DNA from: SAR202 cluster bacterium
GTDB taxonomy: Bacteria > Chloroflexota > Dehalococcoidia > SAR202 > CAJWER01
Reading direction: 5' to 3'
DNA length: 7,474 nucleotides
Assembly: GCA_030740335.1 (NCBI GenBank)
Contig: JASLXL010000123.1
Location: 1 to 7,474, forward strand
The position numbers and the translations under genes are program-made. Shown one piece after another: positions 1-6,421 of this stretch. The first letter of the stretch is position 1. Each line of letters begins with the position of its first letter. Below the pieces are notes generated by a model. That model had not been told where the DNA came from. It worked only from the letters and a program-made list of their open reading frames with translations, and did no database searches.

Positions 1-417
1 GGGCTCTGCCATCTGATGGTAGACGCGCTCAATGGCCGGAGCCATCTTCCAGGTCACAGTACCCGCTACGATCATGAGATCGGCCTGCCGCGGCGACGCT
101 CGAAACGCCTCCATGCCGAATCGAGAGATATCAAATCTGGACATCGCACTGGCCATCATCTCGAAGGCGCAGCAAGCGAGGCCAAAGGAGAGCGGGAATA
201 CCGATGATTTGCGGCCCCAGTTGAGCAGGGCGTCGATGGAGGTTACCGCAAGATTCCGTTTCAGATCGTCCGGAACCTCGATCAAAGGCTCCGCCAAGGG
301 TTCAGTGTTGGTTGCCTTGAGTTTATTGACGTACGCGCCCTCTTCGCGGTCAATGTCCCAGGTGGTCTCATGAAGAGGAACGGCCAGTCGACTAGGATCC
401 AGAGCGTAGTTATCCAT
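1..417 (-). CDS. nuoB: NADH-quinone oxidoreductase subunit B, N-terminal 139 residues (runs off left edge)
   Basis: This is the complex I subunit that carries the terminal iron-sulphur cluster N2 in the peripheral arm, next to the quinone site. The gene reads leftward from an ATG at 417 and is open to the window edge. Residues about 57-139 show the family core: [12 protein letters not shown], with the paired cluster ligands Cys82 and Cys83, then [17 protein letters not shown] and GTVTWKMAP. The other two cluster cysteines would lie beyond the edge. The roughly 45 residues before the core form a longer, acidic N-terminal extension than in E. coli-type NuoB, as occurs in several phyla. The start lies 2 nt after the nuoA stop. 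A GGAG (plus-strand 424-427) lies 6 nt ahead of the ATG, inside the end of nuoA, so translation is probably coupled. The remaining nuo genes are expected to the left. Confidence 0.95.
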   Translation of the reverse strand, partial: MDNYALDPSRLAVPLHETTWDIDREEGAYVNKLKATNTEPLAEPLIEVPDDLKRNLAVTSIDALLNWGRKSSVFPLSFGLACCAFEMMASAMSRFDISRFGMEAFRASPRQADLMIVAGTVTWKMAPAIERVYHQMAEP

Positions 418-419
418 TT

Positions 420-815
420 TTAGCTCCACTCCAGGTTGCCCTTACGCCACGCGTAGAACCAGCCCGTGAGCAGGATGCCAATGAACACCGCCATCTCTAC
501 GATAGCGAAAACTCCAAACTCCCGTGACATATATCCGAAGCGGGAGGCCCAGGGAAAAACGAAAACCACCTCCACGTCGAACACTACAAATATCAGAGCG
601 AATGAGTAGAAACGAAAATTGAAGCGGTTCCACGTACCAGATAGGGTCTCGAAGCCGCACTCGTATATGCTGTTTTTTATGGCATAGGGCTTGTTTGGAC
701 GGACTTTGAGCAGCGACAGAGCCCAGGACATGACCAGCATGCTCACAGGGATCCCAACGGCAATCGCAGCAAAAATAGCTAGTATCCCGTACTGGCGAAA
801 ATAATCGTCAAGCAT
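420..815 (-). CDS. nuoA: NADH-quinone oxidoreductase subunit A
   Basis: This is a small membrane subunit of complex I, 131 residues, the usual family length. Three hydrophobic segments are visible at about residues 11-36, 68-89 and 101-121, joined by the conserved loop with YECGF (Cys53). The second helix has [19 protein letters not shown], with the buried acidic residues Asp80 and Glu82 typical of NuoA. The subunit sits at the junction of the membrane and peripheral arms near the quinone channel. It is the first gene of the leftward nuo operon and is followed by nuoB after 2 nt. A weak GGTGG ribosome site precedes the ATG, and a promoter is predicted at 850-878. Nothing in the protein looks unusual. 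Confidence 0.96.
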   Translation of the reverse strand: MLDDYFRQYGILAIFAAIAVGIPVSMLVMSWALSLLKVRPNKPYAIKNSIYECGFETLSGTWNRFNFRFYSFALIFVVFDVEVVFVFPWASRFGYMSREFGVFAIVEMAVFIGILLTGWFYAWRKGNLEWS

Positions 816-819
816 GGGA

Positions 820-847
820 CCACCGTAAGTACAGGTTCATACGGTGG
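820..847. promoter_or_regulatory. 8-bp inverted repeat over the predicted nuoA transcription start
   Basis: CCACCGTA (820-827) and TACGGTGG (840-847) form a perfect 8-bp dyad with a 12-nt centre. It lies between the nuoA -10 box (850-855) and the start codon (815), covering the predicted transcription start near 843. A transcript starting there would lack most of one arm, so an operator for a dimeric regulator fits better than an RNA hairpin. No regulator is identified, and the dyad could be chance. Confidence 0.3.
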
Positions 848-849
848 GG

Positions 850-878
850 AATATAGCATAGGCACTAGGACGTTGCAA
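850..878 (-). promoter_or_regulatory. predicted sigma70-type promoter for the nuo operon
   Basis: Read on the minus strand, TTGCAA (873-878, 4 of 6 consensus bases) is separated by exactly 17 bp from TATATT (850-855, 5 of 6). The -10 box is preceded by TGC, giving an extended -10 (TGCTATATT). The predicted transcription start is near 843, about 28 nt before the nuoA ATG. This is a prediction from motif and spacing only. Confidence 0.6.
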
Positions 879-909
879 GTGAAATCTGTAACAATCGGAG
901 GCGTTCATG

Positions 910-938
910 TTGACACGCATCACCGCCGATGCTAGGAT
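910..938 (+). promoter_or_regulatory. predicted sigma70-type promoter for the polyprenyl synthase gene
   Basis: A perfect TTGACA -35 box (910-915) is followed after 17 bp by TAGGAT (933-938, 4 of 6). Transcription should begin near 945 and leave a leader of about 83 nt before the ATG at 1028. The upstream in-frame ATG at 929 lies inside this promoter, before the predicted transcription start, which argues against its use as the start codon. The -35 box lies about 31 bp from the divergent nuo -35 box. Confidence 0.6.
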
Positions 939-1027
939 TTGTGCCATCGTTATACGATGTAGTCCTGAGCCGCTCTACCCGCCTTATCCCAGGCTTCACA
1001 CACTACCAGCGAGGTCGTCGCGTAGTC

Positions 1028-2119
1028 ATGGCGCCGGGCGAAATCGGTGAGATCTACCCCTTGAGTAATCCCGCGCTCGACACTGAAGCATCGCGGGCCC
1101 TCCCCGAAATCTTCCGCCGACACAAGCCGGAGATCCGCGCTGCGCTCCAAAAAGAGCTCGCCGAAAGCCCTCTCCAGCTCTACCAGATGCTCCGGTACTC
1201 AATGGGCTGGTCGGATGTTTCGGGCAACCCTACCGCCGCTACAGAGGGCAAGGCACTGCGGCCGACACTATGCCTGTTGGCCTGCGAAGCAACGGGCACT
1301 CCCGCAGAGATGGCGATGCCGGCGGCTGTTTCTCTTGAGTTCATCCACGACTTTTCTCTCATTCACGACGAGATCCAGGACCTCGACGATGTACGCCATC
1401 ACCGGCCGACCCTCTGGGTACTGTGGGGCAAGGCGAAGGCCCTCGTCGCGGGCAACGCCCTTAGAACCATCGCCGATAAGTCGCTTCATAATCTGCTCCA
1501 GGGCGGTCTGAGCGTGACCGCGGCTCTGGAGGCCAACGCGCTGCTAACCGCAGGTTATCTGGAGATGATCGAGGGCCAATATATGGACCTCTACTTCGAG
1601 GGGCGTACCGACATCACCCTCCCCGACTACATGGGGATGATCGCGCGCAAGACCGGTGCCCTGATCAGGTGTTCGTTGGTCATCGGCGCCACTGTCGGCA
1701 CCCGCGATCCCGAGATCGTGGAGGCGTTCCGACGGTGCGGCGAGTCACTGGGCTTGATTTTCCAGGTACGCGACGACCTACTAGGGATCTGGGGCGATGA
1801 GGCATCTACAGGGAAGCCGGTAGGAGCAGATCTGCGTCGTAAGAAAAACACCTTCCCTGTCGTATACGCCATGTCGGAGTCCAAGGGCAAGGACGGCGAT
1901 ACCCTCCGACGAATCTACGGCCAAGAAACCGTGGACGATAAGGATATCGACACTGCTCTGGAGATCATGGAGGAAGTCGGGGCGAGGAAGTACGCCGAGG
2001 GCCTGGCCGCTGAACATTGCGAACGGGCAATCGACGCGCTGTCAGCCGTCGAGCTGGACCCTCGAGCGATGAAGGACATCAAAGAGGTAGCGAATTTCCT
2101 TTTGGTCAGGGAGCACTAA
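1028..2119 (+). CDS. Polyprenyl (farnesyl/geranylgeranyl-type) diphosphate synthase
   Basis: This is a trans-isoprenyl diphosphate synthase that condenses isopentenyl diphosphate with allylic diphosphates in the cytoplasm. With the ATG at 1028 it has 363 residues. Visible family landmarks are GKALRP (K75), the first Asp-rich region LIHDEIQDLDD (114-121) with RPT, MIEGQYMDL (Q183), ARKTGAL (K208), and the second Asp-rich region FQVRDDLLGIWGD (249-257) followed by TGK and RRKK. The second region has the Chloroflexota-type form. Two positions differ from the usual pattern: the second Asp of the first motif is Glu115, and the usual GDAL is GNAL (Asn143). The Mg-binding first and last Asp of DxxxD are kept, so the enzyme is probably active. 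The frame extends up to 929, but the promoter at 910-938 and the non-conserved upstream residues favour 1028, although only a distant GAGG (1011-1014) precedes it. Product length cannot be read from sequence. The hpnCDE context suggests a supply of farnesyl diphosphate. Confidence 0.88.
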   Translation: MAPGEIGEIYPLSNPALDTEASRALPEIFRRHKPEIRAALQKELAESPLQLYQMLRYSMGWSDVSGNPTAATEGKALRPTLCLLACEATGTPAEMAMPAAVSLEFIHDFSLIHDEIQDLDDVRHHRPTLWVLWGKAKALVAGNALRTIADKSLHNLLQGGLSVTAALEANALLTAGYLEMIEGQYMDLYFEGRTDITLPDYMGMIARKTGALIRCSLVIGATVGTRDPEIVEAFRRCGESLGLIFQVRDDLLGIWGDEASTGKPVGADLRRKKNTFPVVYAMSESKGKDGDTLRRIYGQETVDDKDIDTALEIMEEVGARKYAEGLAAEHCERAIDALSAVELDPRAMKDIKEVANFLLVREH

Positions 2120-2140
2120 GGCTTTCAGTGAGCAAGGTGA

Positions 2141-2249
2141 CACTTCGTTCAGAACGACATGTCATCTTGAACGAAGTGAAGAATCTGGGGAGGCGGGGCG
2201 CCAAGGCAACTTGAACTGACGCAACGGTCCGACTCTCCTCAGAATGACA
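2141..2249. repeat. Interspersed repeat element with inverted ends (back-to-back copies)
   Basis: The left part is a long dyad: 2141-2159 (CACTTCGTTCAGAACGACA) pairs with 2160-2178 (TGTCATCTTGAACGAAGTG) at 16 of 19 positions, with almost no loop. The second arm opens a roughly 90-bp unit whose far end, TCAGAATGACA (2239-2249), is an inverted copy of its start, TGTCATCTTGA (2160-2170), at 9 of 11 positions. The inner GAAGTGAAGAATCT matches the style of short non-coding repeats scattered through many Chloroflexota and other genomes (from general knowledge, not a search). It has no coding content. It may be an old non-autonomous mobile element or a REP-like hairpin. It begins 21 bp after the polyprenyl synthase stop, so it could also stabilise or end that transcript. 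Confidence 0.6.
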
Positions 2250-2395
2250 ATCTGACTCGGTCATGCGAAGGGGCGAAAGCGAGACGCGTGACCTGAGTCT
2301 GCGGAAAGCCTATAGCAAGATTGTTGTGATGGCCGGCAGGGGCCGAGGCACGCTGGACCCGGCTAGCCAACCATATTTTGAGTCGGTAGTGAAAT

Positions 2396-2581
2396 GACGG
2401 CACCTGGGGACAGTACTATGACGCGCCAGGTGATCTGAATACATCCACTGAGGGCTATTTCGAACTAAAACTGGCGGACTACGAGTTGGACGTGGTCAGG
2501 ACGGGGGAGTTCATAGTATCCAAAGGCGTCGTACCGAACACGCAGATTGGGCCGATCGCGCAAAAGTTACTCATCGGCGGC
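2396..2581 (+). pseudogene. shc: Squalene-hopene cyclase remnant (62 codons)
   Basis: The frame reads DGTWGQYYDAPGDLNTS, then GYFELKLADY, then GEFIVSKGVVPNTQI, ending near LLIGG. In order and spacing this matches one block in the N-terminal part of squalene-hopene cyclases. In the Alicyclobacillus enzyme, recalled from memory, that block reads DGTWALYPGGPPDLDTT, EAYVALK, RFIQSQGG, then WLALVG at about residues 75-140. It includes a QW-type DGTW repeat. A stop (TGA 2390-2392) lies two codons upstream in this frame. The frame continues to TAG 2633-2635, but similarity ends near 2581. The remaining roughly 570 residues of a normal cyclase, including the catalytic DxDD, are absent. There is no start codon or ribosome site. 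It sits exactly where a hopanoid cluster might carry shc, between the prenyl synthase and hpnC. I read it as a deletion relic. A chance resemblance is unlikely given several ordered matches. Confidence 0.72.
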
Positions 2582-2737
2582 TGCAGGAGTGGTAGGGCGA
2601 GTTTGACGAACAGTGTATATTATATGCGGCCATAGGGCAGGCTGGTAATATGACATGTGCAAAAGGGCAGAGTCCTTAGTTTGCGCCAAGCCGAAGGTGC
2701 CTGGGCAAGTGCAGTGACACGCTGGAGAGGAATGGGA

Positions 2738-3208
2738 ATGAAAGTGAGCGAGGCTTCAATCAGTACTTGTGTCTTCACGATGCCCGTGGAGTCGACTACT
2801 GAGCCAGAGTTTATCGACGTTACGAACACCGTTACCGGCTACGTTCGAGAGTCCGGTATCCAAAATGGATTCTGCCTCGTGTTCTCAAAACACACGACAG
2901 CCGCTATCACGATTCAAGAGAATGAACCGCTCCTACTGCAAGACCTGAGCAAGCTTCTTGAGACCTTTTCGCCGAGGAGCGCGAGCTACAGCCATAATGA
3001 CTTCGCCGTGCGCACCGTGAACATGCACGAAGACGAGTGCCCGAATGGCCACTCACACTGCCGCCACCTGATCCTCGGATCAAGTGAGACCATCCCCGTG
3101 ATCGACGGCGCCTTGGCCCTTGGACAGTTTCAGCGTTTGTTTGTGGTCGAGCTAGATGAAGAATCACCCAACCCAAGAGAGATCCTAGTACAGTTAATGG
3201 GGGTGTAG
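2738..3208 (+). CDS. YjbQ/UPF0047 family protein
   Basis: The protein has 156 residues, slightly longer than the usual 130-145. Family landmarks appear in order: FSKHTTAAITIQENEP (His52, Glu61), NGHSHCRH (positions 103-110, matching the family's NAHAHLRA-type segment with two His), LGSSETIPVIDG (113-124), LALGQFQRLFVVELD (127-141) and a short C-terminal VQLMGV strand. YjbQ proteins are small trimeric enzymes. E. coli YjbQ was reported to have weak thiamin phosphate synthase activity, but the true cellular role is unsettled. I chose the ATG at 2738 because GGAGAGG (2724-2730) stands 7 nt ahead. The frame also opens at 2657, but that extension has no family similarity. The gene ends 4 nt before the hpnC GTG, so it is likely cotranscribed with the squalene genes. 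Its job in that context is unknown. Confidence 0.88.
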   Translation: MKVSEASISTCVFTMPVESTTEPEFIDVTNTVTGYVRESGIQNGFCLVFSKHTTAAITIQENEPLLLQDLSKLLETFSPRSASYSHNDFAVRTVNMHEDECPNGHSHCRHLILGSSETIPVIDGALALGQFQRLFVVELDEESPNPREILVQLMGV

Positions 3209-3212
3209 TCCC

Positions 3213-4100
3213 GTGAAGGGGCTCACCTCGGGCAGCGAGGGCGGCGTCACCGTCGAACAGGCCTATGCCAGATGCGCCTTGCTGGCGCAAACTCACTACG
3301 AGAACTTCACGGTCGGATCGTGGCTGCTTCCCCGAGACAAGCGTCCACACATGTACGCCATATACGCGTACTGTCGTGGCGTCGACGACCTTGGCGATGA
3401 GTATGAAGGCAACCGGATGGACGCCCTTGACACCTGGGAAGAGGACTTGGAGCGTTGCTATTACGGCACTCCGAGCCATCCATTCATGGTCGCGCTGCAA
3501 CAAACAATCCGCGATTTCGACATCCCAATAGAGCCATTCCAGATGCTGGTCAAAGCGAATCGAATGGACCAAACCGTCACCCGGCACCGGACCTACGACG
3601 ACCTGGAGCGCTACTGCCAACACTCCGCGAATCCGGTGGGGCACCTCGTGCTTTACTTGTTCGGATATCGTGATAAGGAGCGCCAAGTGCTGTCAGACCA
3701 TACATGTACCGCGCTGCAGCTCACCAATTTGTGGCAAGACGTCGCCCGTGATTACGAGATGGGCCGGATGTACCTTCCGGTGGAAGATATGGAGCGCTTC
3801 GGCTATACCGAAGATATGCTTTCCGCTGGGGAGTTCAACCCCCAGTTTCGTGACATGATGGCCTTCGAGGTCGAGCGCGCGAGGGACCTATTTCGCCGCG
3901 GCCTGGCGCTCGTAGACACCGTGGACGGGCGGCTAAAACTGGACGTAGTACTGTTCAGCCGCGGCGGTTCCAGGATACTGGACGCAATCCAAAAGCAGGG
4001 CTATGACGTCCTGGGCCGCAGACCCGCTATATCGAAGGCCGCCAGGACGTGGCTGATGCTCTCAACGACAGTCCGGCTGAGGTTGGGACTCGACATCTGA
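3213..4100 (+). CDS. hpnC: Squalene synthase HpnC (presqualene diphosphate to hydroxysqualene)
   Basis: This is a trans-isoprenyl diphosphate synthase of the squalene/phytoene synthase family, 295 residues. The first Asp-rich motif is GVDDLGDE (Asp58 and Asp62 as DxxxD) and the second is LTNLWQDVARDYEMGRMYLP (Asp176 and Asp180). Both are complete and of HpnC type. In characterised HpnCDE systems HpnC turns presqualene diphosphate, made by HpnD, into hydroxysqualene. The start is a GTG at 3213, 4 nt after the yjbQ-like stop. A GGGGGTG (3199-3205) inside that gene's end lies 7 nt ahead, which suggests coupled translation. An 84-nt gap separates it from hpnD. The alternative name, phytoene synthase, is less likely because hpnD and hpnE follow directly. 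Confidence 0.92.
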   Translation: MKGLTSGSEGGVTVEQAYARCALLAQTHYENFTVGSWLLPRDKRPHMYAIYAYCRGVDDLGDEYEGNRMDALDTWEEDLERCYYGTPSHPFMVALQQTIRDFDIPIEPFQMLVKANRMDQTVTRHRTYDDLERYCQHSANPVGHLVLYLFGYRDKERQVLSDHTCTALQLTNLWQDVARDYEMGRMYLPVEDMERFGYTEDMLSAGEFNPQFRDMMAFEVERARDLFRRGLALVDTVDGRLKLDVVLFSRGGSRILDAIQKQGYDVLGRRPAISKAARTWLMLSTTVRLRLGLDI

Positions 4101-4184
4101 GCGACGAGGGCCGGCATGTGCCGCCAACAAACCTACGATTCGACCAATCACCCTTAGCCTCCACATTGCCGGTGACCATGGACG

Positions 4185-5069
4185 GTGACAATGGCTACGG
4201 AACTAGATAGGGCGTACGATCTTTGCCGTCGGATCACCAAGTCTGAGGCAAAGAATTTCTACTACGCATTTCGCACCTTGCCCCACCGAAAGCGGAGGGC
4301 CATCTACGCGGCGTATGCATTCTTTCGCAGAGTAGACGACGTAATCGACGGAGACGCCTCCATAGAAGTTAAGCGAAAACAACTCGGACAGACCCGCACT
4401 TTCATGGACCCCGATCGCAGCGTTGACGGCCCTGACCTTGTGCTCCTGGCCCTCAAGCATGCCATCAATGAGCACTCCATACCAACAAACTACTTCAGAG
4501 ATTTCGTTGACGGTATAGAGATGGACCTCGTCCAGACGCGGTACTGCGACTTCGAAGAGTTGAGGAGTTACTGCTACGGGGTAGCATCCGCCGTAGGACT
4601 CATCAGTATTACCGTTTTCGGCTATACGGACCCTAAGGCAAAGGAGTATGCCGTCGATCTTGGCCTTGCTATGCAATTGACCAACGTCCTCAGAGACATC
4701 AGAGAGGACGCTGGCCGCGACCGCATCTACATCCCCACCGACGAACTCTCGGTCTATGGATACTCTGAGACCGATCTTCTCTCCGGCACAACCAACGACG
4801 CCTTCCGCGAGCTAATGAGCTTCCAAGTCGAGCGCGCAAGACAGTACTTCAGAAGTGGACTCAAGTTGATTCCCCTGGTATCAGCCGAGTCCAGGGCGTG
4901 CCCGTCTGCGCTTGCCAGTGTATATAGCGCTATCCTCGACCGCATCGAGGCGTCGGAGTACGATGTGTTCTCGCGCCGAATCGGCCTCAGCCCCGTCGAA
5001 AAACTCTTAATGGTGTCACGACTATGGGCGACGAGCCTCATACCGACGGCCCTGCTCAGAAAAAGGTAG
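4185..5069 (+). CDS. hpnD: Presqualene diphosphate synthase HpnD
   Basis: This is the second squalene/phytoene synthase family member, 294 residues. It condenses two farnesyl diphosphates head to head into presqualene diphosphate, the first step of the three-enzyme route. The first Asp-rich motif is RRVDDVIDGD (Asp51 and Asp55); the second is QLTNVLRDIREDAGRDRIYIP (first part QLTNVLRDIRED, Asp171 and Asp175). The NVLRDIREDA form is typical of HpnD and phytoene synthases and differs from the NLWQDV form in HpnC. The start is either GTG 4185 or ATG 4191, six bases later and in frame. No strong ribosome site distinguishes them, and a TGA at 4173-4175 rules out anything earlier. Its 3' end overlaps hpnE by 46 bp. 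Confidence 0.92.
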   Translation: MTMATELDRAYDLCRRITKSEAKNFYYAFRTLPHRKRRAIYAAYAFFRRVDDVIDGDASIEVKRKQLGQTRTFMDPDRSVDGPDLVLLALKHAINEHSIPTNYFRDFVDGIEMDLVQTRYCDFEELRSYCYGVASAVGLISITVFGYTDPKAKEYAVDLGLAMQLTNVLRDIREDAGRDRIYIPTDELSVYGYSETDLLSGTTNDAFRELMSFQVERARQYFRSGLKLIPLVSAESRACPSALASVYSAILDRIEASEYDVFSRRIGLSPVEKLLMVSRLWATSLIPTALLRKR

Positions 5070-6421
5070 TAGTCCTTGGGGGCGGTCTCGCAGGGCTCTC
5101 GACCGCCTTGCAGCTGATCGACCGGGGTTTTGCCGTCACGGTCATCGAAAAGCGCCCTTTCCTGGGAGGGCGCGCGTTTTCATTCTTCGACTCCAAAGAG
5201 CAGGTCGAGATCGACAACGGGCAGCATGTGTTCCTGGGCTGCTGCACCTACTACGTCGACTATCTGCATACAATAGGGGCTACCGACAAGACCTACCTTC
5301 AGGACAGGCTGAAGGTGGTCGTCATAAAAGACGGCAAGCGCGGCACAATCGGCTCTACACCGTGGCTAGGCAGATTTCACCTGTTCCCTTCGTTCTTGCG
5401 CTACCCTCATCTGGGCGTCTCGGACAAGCTGAGAGCGATATATGGACTCGCGTCCATGGCGCTGACACGCCGCAAGAACGGTCCCTCATTATTGGACCGA
5501 GAGACCGCCTACGACTGGCTCAGGCGGCACGGGCAGAGCGACAGAGCCATTTCCGCATTGTGGAATTTGATCCTGCTCCCTTCGCTCAACGACGATGTCC
5601 GGGACGCGAGTGCGGACATGGCGATCATGCTTTTCCAAGCTGGCCTGTTAAAGGGGCCCCGGGAGGCAGCTATCGGGCTATCCAGCGTCGGGCTTACCTC
5701 ATTGAACGGCGACCCAGCTCGCGAAATACTGACCCACCGTGGGGCGGGCATCGGCCTGGGTAAGACCGTCCGCTCTATCGCAGTCGACGATGGACGAGCT
5801 ACGGGTATTTTGCTTTCGGACGGCAGCACGGTCGAGGCTGACGCCTACGTCAGTGCTCTGCCATTTGGGATGCTGCTCGACTCCCTGCCTGACAATATCA
5901 GCGGAGACGCATTCTTCTCTAGGGCTGCAAATCTCGGCTCGTCACCCATCGTGGGCGTACATCTCTGGTACGACAGGCAGATTATGGATGAGGAGTTCAT
6001 CGCGTTCCTGGACAGTCCCGTTCAGTGGGTGTTCAACAAGAGCCTCATCCAGGGAACGACCGGCAATTTAGACGGACAGTACGTGTGCATATCCCTCTCC
6101 GGCGCGTGGCAGTTTGTCGACAGACCGAAGGATGAGCTTGCCGCTGAGTTCATCGTTGAGATGGAGAGGCTGTTTCCGAGGGCGGTCGGCGCTCGGATCG
6201 TGCGTTCCCTTGTCGTGAAGGAGCCTCAAGCGACCTTCAGTGCGGCTCCAGGAGCAGCGGAGGGAAGGCTGCCAAACACCACGCCTATCAAGAACCTGTT
6301 CCTGGCCGGGGAGTGGACTGATACCGGGTGGCCGTCGACGATGGAGGGCGCGGTACGCAGCGGCGTATCCGCGGCGGAAGCGGTGGAGACGGCACTTGGA
6401 AAGGAAGAGTCCGGGTCGTGA
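5024..6421 (+). CDS. hpnE: Hydroxysqualene dehydroxylase HpnE (FAD-dependent)
   Basis: This is a flavoprotein of the amine oxidase/phytoene desaturase fold, 465 residues. It reduces hydroxysqualene to squalene in the HpnCDE pathway. The N-terminus has the dinucleotide-binding motif VVVLGGGLAGLSTAL (Gly19, Gly21, Gly24) and the ribose-binding Glu42 in VIEKR, then PFLGGRAFSF and DNGQHVFLG. The C-terminus has the second FAD signature NLFLAGEWTDTGWPSTMEGA (from residue 424). The ATG at 5024 lies inside hpnD, giving a 46-bp overlap. No ATG, GTG or TTG occurs in frame between it and the conserved glycine motif, so this start is well supported although its ribosome site is weak. The last 4 bases overlap the next gene's GTG start. 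Confidence 0.92.
   Translation: MGDEPHTDGPAQKKVVVLGGGLAGLSTALQLIDRGFAVTVIEKRPFLGGRAFSFFDSKEQVEIDNGQHVFLGCCTYYVDYLHTIGATDKTYLQDRLKVVVIKDGKRGTIGSTPWLGRFHLFPSFLRYPHLGVSDKLRAIYGLASMALTRRKNGPSLLDRETAYDWLRRHGQSDRAISALWNLILLPSLNDDVRDASADMAIMLFQAGLLKGPREAAIGLSSVGLTSLNGDPAREILTHRGAGIGLGKTVRSIAVDDGRATGILLSDGSTVEADAYVSALPFGMLLDSLPDNISGDAFFSRAANLGSSPIVGVHLWYDRQIMDEEFIAFLDSPVQWVFNKSLIQGTTGNLDGQYVCISLSGAWQFVDRPKDELAAEFIVEMERLFPRAVGARIVRSLVVKEPQATFSAAPGAAEGRLPNTTPIKNLFLAGEWTDTGWPSTMEGAVRSGVSAAEAVETALGKEESGS

Larger units (their letters stand above)
2120..2737. other. 618-bp gap without an intact gene
   Basis: The gap between the polyprenyl synthase stop and the yjbQ-like start holds a back-to-back repeat element (2141-2249) and a squalene-hopene cyclase relic (2396-2581). 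The stretch 2250-2395 has only a 44-codon frame (ATG 2263 to TGA 2395-2397) with no recognisable content. An AT-rich block, TGTATATTATATG (2614-2626), could contain a -10 box for the downstream genes, but no -35 box stands at the right distance. TTGACG at 2603-2608 is too close. No terminator with a T-run is visible. Confidence 0.6.

Noticed and set aside
929..1027. N-terminal extension of the polyprenyl synthase from the ATG at 929
   Set aside because: The ATG lies inside a strong predicted promoter (TTGACA 910-915, TAGGAT 933-938), upstream of the expected transcription start. No ribosome site precedes it, and the 33 extra residues do not look like the family.
907..1050. 47-codon frame from ATG 907 with GGAGG at 897-901, a possible leader peptide
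   Set aside because: Its start lies upstream of the predicted transcription start and overlaps the -35 box. The peptide is basic and proline-rich with no recognisable content, so the GGAGG is probably chance.
2263..2397. 44-codon frame just before the cyclase relic
   Set aside because: There is no ribosome site and no convincing similarity. I could not join it by a single frameshift to a recognisable part of squalene-hopene cyclase.
2907..3686. 259-codon open frame on the minus strand
   Set aside because: It lies wholly opposite the well-supported yjbQ-like and hpnC genes, shows no family motifs, and is low-complexity Arg/Ser-rich toward its end. It is a shadow of GC-biased codon use.
4109..4125. 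Small GC-rich inverted repeat after hpnC, considered as a terminator
   Set aside because: The stem is only about 5 bp with a 2-nt loop and no T-run follows. hpnD starts 84 nt later on the same strand and is expected in the same transcript.
3213..5069. Two phytoene synthases of a carotenoid cluster
   Set aside because: Two tandem family members with HpnC- and HpnD-type motifs followed by an HpnE-type flavoprotein fit the squalene route. No carotenoid desaturase or cyclase is present in the window.
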